A DNA stretch of 64,000 nucleotides from Planococcus citri (taxonomy: Eukaryota > Arthropoda > Insecta > Hemiptera > Pseudococcidae). The notes beneath the pieces are model-generated. The model searched no databases. It saw nothing but the letters and a program-made list of their open reading frames with translations, and was not told where the DNA came from. Below are positions 56,510-64,000 of the stretch, piece by piece (the stretch's first letter is position 1; every line of letters begins with the position of its first letter). A program made the position numbers and the translations under genes. The stretch is from assembly GCF_950023065.1 (NCBI RefSeq), contig NC_088679.1, positions 32,178,001 to 32,242,000 on the forward strand. Direction: 5' to 3'.

Positions 56510-57485
56510 CAGTAAAAGCTTGTTATAACACTCTTCAAGGGACTGAAAAAAAGAGCGTTATAAGCAAAAGTCTCATTTTAACACTGATGAGCGTAATACC
56601 GCTAATTCTTGTTTTACAGCAAAAACAGCGTAATAAAAGAGTGGAAACTTGAACTTTATTTTGAATTTAAACTACAAAACTGTTTTCTGTGGTCAAAATT
56701 TTCAAAAAGCCTTGCTTTTTTGTTCCAAATTTTCCTAAAAGTAATCAGTTGCTTACCAAAATTTTGAAAAATTTCACTTTTCAGTTTTCTTCTCAAGATT
56801 ATGAGGAATAATCTAGAACTCTACTCTTTTGTAAAAACTTCAGATACTTACCTGCCTTTTTTGTCAGAATTGTAATCAAGCTTCTATTCGGCGTTGACAT
56901 CTCGTGGTGGCGGCACCATTGACTTGCTGAAAGGGGGACTTTTTGTTTTTGTAGAGAATTGCATTCATTCGCATCTCGACAAGTCGTGTGTATGCGTGTG
57001 GAAGCGTGCGTGAGTATGGAAATGTCCCCCTTTCAGCATGATAACATGTATTTCATGCATTCCACCACCAGAGTGCAACACTTGTTCGTCAAAGCCAAAT
57101 TAAAGTTTGATAAGGTTATCAAAAAATCTTACTTTTTTGGCCAAAATCGGAAATAATTTTACTTGTTTGTATGAACTGAAACTGTTGAAAGTCGAAAAAC
57201 ATATTTTTTACCAAAATTTTGCCATAAAGTTATTTTTACTTTTTTAAAAATCAAAACTGCAAAAATTGCAAAAAAAAACTGTTGTTGTGGCCAAAATTTC
57301 CAGAAAGTGAGAAAATCATTTTAAAAATGTGATTTTTCCTGTATTTTAGGGCGTTGAAACGCGATTCATAATCGCTCATGAGCGTTATATCGCGATTAAT
57401 TTTACATTGGTTTAAAATATAGGATTGTCTAGGGACCAGAGGAAATCAGTGTTATAACCGAAAGCGTTATAACAAGCTTTTACTG
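56510..57485. mobile_element. TA-flanked element with CAGTAAAAGCTTGTTATAAC ends
   Basis: The left end is CAGTAAAAGCTTGTTATAAC, with the exact reverse complement at the right, and TA on both outer sides (56508-56509, 57486-57487). CAGT ends plus TA target resemble pogo/Tigger-type members of Tc1/mariner. Subterminal words GAGCGTTATAA and GTTATAAC recur in both ends. It interrupts the C-terminus of the retroelement relic. The middle has a small inverted pair, GCTGAAAGGGGGAC (56927-56940) and its complement (57027-57040). No transposase frame. Confidence 0.85.
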
Positions 57486-57588
57486 TATATTCCAATTTTC
57501 CAATTTTTCATAATTTTGATATTTTGGGAACCCCTGGAAAACTAACCTATGATTTGCACCAAACTTAACGTTTTGAAGTACATACATA

Positions 57589-57829
57589 CTCTCTAAATTT
57601 GAAACAGTCAATTTCACTGCTTAGCAGTCACGACATTTTGCCTTTTTAAAGCAGTAGTTTTTTTTACTGCAAAACAGTGAACAATTACTGAATTAGTCAG
57701 TAAAAAATAATTTTGACTGACCAATTCAGTAATTTTTCACTGTTTTGCAGTAAAAAAAACTACTGCTTTAAAAAGGCAAAATGTCGTGACTGCTAAGCAG
57801 TGAAATTTGACTGCTTTAAATTTAGAGAG
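57589..57829. mobile_element. 241-bp foldback MITE, TA target
   Basis: The two halves are near-perfect reverse complements from CTCTCTAAATTT inward to the TTGACTGACC loop, with TA on each side (57587-57588, 57830-57831). ACTGCAAAACAGTG and CACTGCTTAGCAGTC are smaller palindromes in each arm. Transcribed, it would fold into one long hairpin. It has no coding capacity. Confidence 0.93.
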
Positions 57830-57836
57830 TATAAAT

Positions 57837-58617
57837 GAGGAGCTGGATATCAAAACGCCGTAAGTCCATTTTTATGAAAATTGAGATAAGAGTGTTTTCC
57901 TATGTAAAATTCAACGGGGAATCGATTGCAGCCATCGTCGTAAATCCATCCGCCATGCTTCACCTCGAAAATCCCACTCAAAGTTGAGATTTACTTCAAA
58001 ACGCAGTAAAAACCAGCAATTTTTCTTCAAAACGCAGTAACTACACTATTTTTAGCGTTTTTTGTGTTTTAAGGTTGGTAAACATTGATTTCAGAAGGTG
58101 GTTACTGTTGGTAATGCAACTACAGACTTTTAAAAAATTTCCAACATATTGTTCATCATAATCACACTTGGCCTGAACATAAAAAACAAAATCTTGTGTC
58201 ATGACTCAGTCACTATGGCAAACGGCGCTTTAATTTTGAATATTTTTTTTACTATTTATTGATAATAATCATTAAAATGGTTCTCTACCCATGTGTTTTT
58301 ATTTCAGTAAGAGAGTGCCGGTGTATTTACTGCGTTTTGATATAAAATGTGCGTGATTTTTGTAGCAAGTTTCAGATCAAAACGCAGTAACTGTCTTTTT
58401 TCAAATCAAAACGCAGTAACTTTTTTTCTCCCCCTTCCCACGTTCCCCCCGGTTCTCAAAAATTTGGGCACTTTCATGTTTTGAGGTCATGGTGACTTCC
58501 CCTTTCCTCTGATACCACATTTGACCCCCTTCGACTCCCCCCGACCCCCCCACAGTTTTTCCTCATTTCTGAAAATTTTGCAAAATGGACTTACGGCGTT
58601 TTGATATCCAGCTCCTC
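57837..58617. mobile_element. Element with GAGGAGCTGGATATC ends and CAAAACGCAGTAA repeats
   Basis: The inverted ends match exactly over about 36 bases (GAGGAGCTGGATATC, then AAAACGCCGTAAGTCC). AAAT lies outside both ends (57833-57836, 58618-58621), compatible with a 4-bp target duplication. Inside, CAAAACGCAGTAA occurs at about 57994, 58028, 58380 and 58409, with one inverted copy near 58328. This pattern suggests binding sites for a partner transposase. No frame encodes one. Confidence 0.9.
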
Positions 58618-58634
58618 AAATACATATAATACAT

Positions 58635-59152
58635 GAGAGGCGTTTCGCGATATGGGTCCTTGTGGTGATTCGATGTTTTTTTTTTTTTATTGGCGATTTC
58701 GCCTATCTCATCAACTTCTCGTTTTAAAAATTACTTGAACATGAATAATTGAATACTCAAAAACTCACATTTTTGGGAAATCGAAAAACAAAGTTTTTCG
58801 TTTGTTTTTGATTTTAAAAAAAAGAAAAAAAAGGTCGATGGAAAAATTATTTAATTGTTGTTACCTACGTAAAATTTCATGGCGAATCCGAATTTCTCGG
58901 TATTTTTTTGCGAGGTAGTCTGTAACGTTGTGTAAATTTGGCTGTTCACCACAAGGTCCCTTTTCTAAATCACGGATATCAGGCGATGATGAACGAATTT
59001 CGTCAAAATTTCCCATCCAACCTATGCGCAAGACAACACTGCACCCAAAAATCAAAAAAAAAAAATCGAAAAAATCGAAGCAATTCGATGTTTTCTCTCT
59101 CCTGAAAAAATCGAAATATCACCACAAGGGCCCTTATCGCAAAACCCCTCTC
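58635..59152. mobile_element. Element with GAGAGGNGTTTNGCGAT ends
   Basis: GAGAGGCGTTTCGCGATATG, then CCTTGTGGTGAT at the left, is mirrored with few mismatches at the right. ACAT stands outside both ends (58631-58634, 59153-59156), a likely 4-bp target duplication. A further CACCACAAGGTCCCTT copy sits inside near 58948. It starts 17 bases after the previous element ends. Non-autonomous. Confidence 0.88.
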
Positions 59153-59156
59153 ACAT

Positions 59157-59440
59157 ATTGTTAATTTGTTCAAAATGTCAGAAACCCTCGAATTTAAGAC
59201 CTATCGCAACGGCTATCATTTTAAAAAAATTTTAATTCACTCGTAGATATTGAATAAAAATTTTGGTTACTTTTTTGCAAGATTTATGTTCATCAAAACA
59301 AAAAGTATAAGAACTCAATCTTGAAAAATCACTCTTGACGATTTCAGCAGCTTGAAAATAAAATAAAACGTCATCCCCCTCCCCCCCTCCCACCCAAAAA
59401 AATCATAAAAATCATTAATAGTGTCAACTTTTTTTTAGAT
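59157..59440. other. AT-rich spacer, nothing recognised
   Basis: It has only A-rich words and a C-run near 59374. Confidence 0.35.
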
Positions 59441-61200
59441 ACTTACTCGTATACTATAAAATTTTGTATGTACGAGTACGTATAGTACTATCTATCGAGT
59501 TCTCTAATTGAAAATCCATTATGTTCAAGATTTTTGTCGCAATAATGCTACGGTTGGTTGGTTTCTTTCCCTATTTCTATCGTGTTAGAAATTACTTGAA
59601 ATCTCCCTTAAAGTAAATTTTCATAACTTAAGTACCATACATTCGAGTATTTAAACGGTTCCAAATGTGATAGAGAAGTCGCGACACATGTTATAATATA
59701 TCCGGCCATTGTAATTACATACGATGTGGGCGTCCGGTCTGGTGGCAATTTTCACACTGTAATATCGTATTGACGATATTTAAACGACGCGACGTTGAAA
59801 TTCAGATACACTTCAGCTCATTTCTAGCCCCGTTAAACATCCAAATCGTAGTAATATGTTTTTTTCGGGATATCTCAGCGAACTAACAAATCTTACACTC
59901 AAATCGACAAAAATATCTACTACCTTTCTCGTCAAGCTGAAATCGAATAACAAAACGAGTTCCATTCTTTTCTTTTTCTAAAAAGCATAAGAAAAACAGC
60001 CAAAAAAAGGTTAAACATTACCCGATGAGCGTATAAAAAAAACAGCGCGCGATTCGCGTAGTACACGCGCCCCCGTTTTAAGAAAAGGGCGAAGAAGAAA
60101 GAAGAAGCGTAAAAAATTGACGTGAGTAGAATATATAGCTTTGTAAATTTTATTTGCAATTGAAAAATTATCATATTATTTTCGCTGGGGTTGGCTTTTT
60201 TTTCTCCAAAGGCGACGAACGCTGTAGGTCTCTCATTAACGACGTTAAAAAGTGGGGGCACGAAGAAAACGAGGTAACGAATGCTTCGCGATAACGTCTT
60301 TAAAGTTTACTGCAGCTTTCAGTCGCGAGGTATATGGCAATGCGTACCATGAGACGAGACGAGACGAGACGAGATGACATTGAAGAGAGTAATTTCGATA
60401 GGAGCTTTTTGAGCATCCCGTATACTAAGTAGGTAGTGTTACTATTGCCAAACTCGACTCTCGAGCCTATACAGTAGAGAGATGTCGTCGCATCAGCATC
60501 AGCGATAACGCATAATATGCTGCAACGTCTGCGTCTTCGAGTGAATTTTAATAATAATTTCGGTTTATGTAAATTGGCGGTGTTGGAAACGAGCGACGTG
60601 CGCGTGGGCTGATTTCCTTTAATCCCTTTTACGAAAGCTGTGTAACCGATTGCGTTAGGTGAAAGTAAATTAACGAGTGGTGGCATCAATTATAAGCTTT
60701 TTACAAAATAAAAAGCTCGATTTGAGCGTCGTCGTTTTCGCGTCGGTAGAAGCCTGAGGTATGTTTGATGAATGCGAGAGAATACAGTTTATAGGGATGT
60801 AGCGTAGACGTTTGTCTGCTTACCACAATTCTAGACAGATTAGTAGGTACTCGTAGGTAGGAATTGTTAAAGCTTGAAAGTATCTGAATGCATCGTATTT
60901 ATGTCGTTGAGGTTGAGTCAATCCTGGGTTAAGTGAACGTGTAGTGACATAATGTACATATGTAAAATGGGTATACGAAGTATATATTGGAGCGTATGAT
61001 TCGACCTATTGCTAAAAAATAACAGTAATGAATGAACGTTATTACTCGTTTATGCTGGTGAAAAAGGAGTGAACCCAACACTAGCAATCGTAACACCTGT
61101 TAAATTACCTAAACAAAACGTGCACATTTTGTCGTGCTGGGTATATAACCTAAAAAAAAAAGCGACGTCGTCGTACTAGTATCAGAATTGTATTCAATAG
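59440..61200. other. Island of apparently unique non-coding DNA
   Basis: GTACGAGTACGTATAG, GGCGACGAACGC and CGTCGTCGTTTTCGCG words occur. Minus frames of 109 and 129 codons (59932-60261, 60300-60689) show no domain; the latter contains the GAGAC repeat and is low-complexity Ser/Arg/Leu. No bounded mobile element. Confidence 0.3.
60351..60374. repeat. (GAGAC)n pentanucleotide microsatellite
   Basis: GAGAC is repeated four times, followed by GAGAT. Confidence 0.9.
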
Positions 61201-62060
61201 TCAAATTTTCCGTTTTAAAGTTTTGTTGATTTTTGTATATCTAAATAATTGCTAGTGGAACACAATTTTTTTCCTTCATTCGCAAAAAAAATGATCCAAA
61301 AAAAATCTCTGAAAAACTATGTACAGTATCTTTGATTTCTGCCTCCTTCCTCTCGATGATCATTTCATTTCACGACCATTTGACCCTTAGAGTGGGCAGG
61401 GTCAAAGTTGAAAATCACAGGAAGGTCATTTTCTCAGAGTATCACAATGAGGACCCAAATTGATAAACATGAAATTATATGGTTATCTGGAATGCAGCAA
61501 GAAAAGAACTGCGTGCCCACAAAGTTCACTGCGACCAATACATAGATTCAAATTTCAGCATCTCAGATCATTTTCACCTCATTCAAGGTGGAGAAACTTC
61601 TTTTTTCCTCATTTTTGACCCTCAGCCATTCCAAATTGACAAAGGTGGTCCAAATTGGCCATAATTAGCGAGAAGATGTCATAGTAAGTGACTTTTACGG
61701 TTTCCAAACTTATTTGACCCCCTTTCCACGATTGTAAAAGAATTTATATTTGAACTATTTTTCCTACTTTTACGTTTTAACAGCCAGCAACCCCCCTCCC
61801 CTCCCCCCGGTAGGAGATACTACAGATGTGCCATTTTGCGGATTTCTTTCATCGTGGATTTACAGGGTTCATACTCAATTTTTTACGCTAACAGTAACTT
61901 CCGTAACCAAAATGTAACCGAAAAACTTACAAAACGTTAGCTAAATAGGTATTTTAATTCTGTGTAAAAAATTACCGAAAAGACAGAACTTATCTATTAA
62001 AAATTGAACATAGGATAGGTAGGTCAAAAAAAAAAATTGCGATAAGAAATATTCTAATTG
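61200..62060. other. AT-rich DNA with C-runs
   Basis: CCCCCCTCCCCTCCCCCCGG lies at about 61790-61810. There is no gene or bounded repeat. Confidence 0.35.
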
Positions 62061-62776
62061 GGCCATAGGTGGATAAGTAGGGTAAATTTGTCTCCGAGAG
62101 CTTCAGGGTTGATATTTGCATGGAAGGTGGGCACCATTGAGCACCCTTCGTCAGGAAAGTTTTAGACCCCTCAGACCCACCCTATTTGAGAAACCCCCCT
62201 TTTCTGAAATAACAATTAAAATTATTTTCTCAGCCCCATGTGCATCGATTTTTTTAAATTTTTTTTAGTACCTATGTTGTAAACATCTACAAGAGGTATA
62301 TCCCCACAAAAATTTTCACCCCCCTCCCTTCATATTTATCCCTCAAAATGGAGTTTTTTAGCTTTGTTTCTCTGTTTTAGCAATGACGATGATTCGAGAC
62401 AAAAATGGGAATAGCATTTTTAAATGTGTTTTGACCCCTAAAAAACGTATTTTTTTCAAAAAAAATTGAGGTGGGTCGTGGTTAATAATTGAAAAAACTT
62501 TCAGAGAGGGGGTAAAGTGGATTCTGGTATAAATTATTGTTTTTGGTAAACGAAGTGTCGTTTCCATATGAATCGAACCCCCTGAACGCGAATCAGAAAA
62601 TGGTTTTTATTGTAATTTCAGAAAAAAAGAGGGAGGTTTCTCAAAAAAGGAGGGGTCTGTGGAACTGAAACTTTCCTGACGAAGGGTGTTCAATGGTGTC
62701 CACTGCCCACCTTCCATGCAAATATCAACCCTGAAGCTCTCAGTGGCAAATTTACCCTACTTATCTACCTGCGGCC
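62061..62776. mobile_element. Inverted-repeat element, about 150-bp arms
   Basis: The left arm (62061-62215) and right arm (62625-62776) pair with few mismatches through words such as GATAAGTAGGGTAAATTTG, GAGAGCTTCAGGGTTGATAT, GCATGGAAGGTGGGCA and CACCCTTCGTCAGGAAAGTT. The ends begin at GGCC. The interior of about 410 bp has no transposase. I cannot fix a target duplication. Confidence 0.88.
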
Positions 62777-62799
62777 AAAATGAAACTTGATCGTGGTTT

Positions 62800-63210
62800 T
62801 GGCAATGTTATCGAAAAGCAGGACTTTTTGACAATTTACTATTGGCAAATAAATGATATATTTTTATAGTTTTTTTTTTTTAAAAATTGAGACTACATAC
62901 TATTTTTTATAATTTTTTGAGCAAAAACCGAGATTTTTGACAGTTTCTGGTAAAAAAAAAATGAGATTCTTTGGGACAATTTTTGAAAAAATTTGGAAAA
63001 AAAAGTCAAACTTTTTCGATTTTTTTTGTCAAAAATCGAGAAAATTAGCAAATTGTTGATAAAAAATTAGGCTTATGGCAATTAAGACAATTGACAGAAC
63101 TTCCTGCTATTTTTGGCCGAACACGAGACTTAGCAATGTTTGGCAAAATAGCGAAACTTTTTAGCAAAAAAGTGAGATTTTGAAAAAGTGATTTGCTAAA
63201 AAAGTTTTAC
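62800..63210. repeat. Degenerate tandem block, reverse of the 3520-4460 type
   Basis: AAAAAGYGAGANTTTTTGACAA-like units recur (for example near 62825, 62930, 62960, 63120 and 63170). They correspond in reverse complement to AAAAGTCTCGCTTTTTT of 3520-4460. Confidence 0.5.
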
Positions 63211-64000
63211 GAGAAGGTCTTCTCTGTAATTTTTTGAATTTACGAATAACATCTCGCAATTTTCGCAGCAAATTATGAGGCCTCCCTCAGCCTTCTACTG
63301 ATGGGAAAGAACGGAGATGGTGGCGGTTACCTTAGCAGACCATTAGAAAAAGCTCTAAATTTTTTTTGAGCAAAATCTAAAGATCCGAACTTGAAACTGG
63401 ACTATTCGACGTGGAATGACCCAGATTAGGTGGGTTAGAGGGGAGAGGGGACGACGAAAACTTGATGCATATTGTGAATGTTAGTCATATTGATTCTTGA
63501 AAATGTCAGTTTCGATTTCAGAACCGAAAATATTCATGACCTAAAATAGGGACTAAAAGATCTTAGGGAAGGGGACGAAAGTTCAAAATGTTAAAAAAGG
63601 AATCGCAGGTGTTTAATAATGGGTTTTTAATTTGAAGAAGTTAGTTCTGATTTGACGCAGGACTTCCACATCTGATCCTAAACTAAAGAGAGAAACAGAA
63701 ATGAATTCGTTGGCATGATTGGAAATTTTTTTTAAAATACTAGAGTTCTTTTTATGATTTAAAGTTTACTGCGTTATCTGGGAATTAATATCTCCACTCT
63801 GAAGGTTCCTCGGTACGATAAAATGCATCCCCTCGTCCCATTTACTTCATCCTTAAAATGGTTTAGTAGTCCGTATTAGGTTAGGAATTTTTCCATTTGT
63901 CGAAAGGGTACCATATACGTAAAAATCCGTCTGAGAAATATTCATTTCGAGACGTATCCTCGTACATTTGGGCGTTTCAACAATTTGCATGCAGGATGAA
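63211..64000. other. AT-rich end of window with one repeat end
   Basis: GGACTATTCGACGTGGAATG with ACCC (63399-63422), read in reverse complement, resembles the outer end GGGCCATTCCACGTCAATTG of the foldback at 34186. It is likely an end of a related element lying to its left. Otherwise nothing is recognised. Confidence 0.45.

Noticed and set aside
56510..56652. Continuation of the retroelement protein to 56652
   Set aside because: From 56510 the sequence is the inverted end of a mobile element, so the last 47 codons of that frame are not retroelement-derived.
1..64000. CRISPR arrays, operons, Shine-Dalgarno sites and bacterial terminators
   Set aside because: Base composition, transposon types and lack of long ORFs show an animal genome, and no direct repeats with unique spacers were seen.

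Overview
This window looks like non-coding DNA (intergenic or a very long intron) from an AT-rich animal genome, most likely an arthropod and probably an insect. The reasons are: no dense ORFs and no bacterial-type operons; abundant short inverted-repeat DNA transposons; a BEL/Pao retrotransposon relic (a metazoan-only lineage); a tRNA-derived sequence; satellites and minisatellites; and long homopolymer runs. The style (packed MITEs, GTAGGTACCTAC words, ACGTACGT and CGACGACGA runs) reminds me of sap-feeding Hemiptera, but I cannot prove the species. I recognise no intact host protein-coding gene. Every long reading frame is below 150 codons, and none shows a family signature except the retroelement fragments.

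The window alternates between two kinds of DNA. 'Islands' lack detectable repeats, are richer in CpG and carry CGA/TCG triplet runs (about 1.3-3.5, 4.9-6.0, 6.5-7.5, 9.0-10.7, 15.5-17.4, 19.6-21.3, 23.5-24.9, 26.5-28.1, 30.4-32.8, 35.9-37.8, 39.4-41.3, 44.9-47.1, 49.5-52.1 and 59.4-61.2 kb). They are candidates for unique regulatory or UTR/exon-bearing DNA. Between them lie repeat-derived blocks.

The repeat blocks resolve into many elements that can be bounded by eye. A 718-bp near-perfect foldback (14752-15469) has CACTA-type ends and a TTA target duplication. TA-flanked elements with repeated internal motifs lie at 11805-12752, 27149-27459, 41752-42668, 56510-57485 and 57589-57829. Inverted-repeat elements with apparent four-base target duplications lie at 33608-34135, 57837-58617 and 58635-59152. 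Other inverted-repeat elements lie at 3713-4158, 11362-11611, 34186-35128, 43970-44918, 55122-55895 and 62061-62776. A dispersed family of about 300-340 bp is present three times (11615, 29014, 43199); the first copy is split by two younger insertions. Between 56.5 and 59.2 kb four such elements sit almost end to end.

Two stretches stand out. At 25.46-26.06 kb a tandem minisatellite, itself flanked by a direct repeat of about 100 bp, carries seven AGGTCA-N-TGACCC-like inverted repeats with one-base spacing (the geometry of an ecdysone-receptor/USP site) and two exact FTZ-F1-type half sites. At 53.0-56.5 kb the integrase of a BEL/Pao retrotransposon is broken in two by about 2.7 kb holding a 9/18-bp TTTACCAAW satellite, a tRNA-like sequence and another inverted-repeat element.
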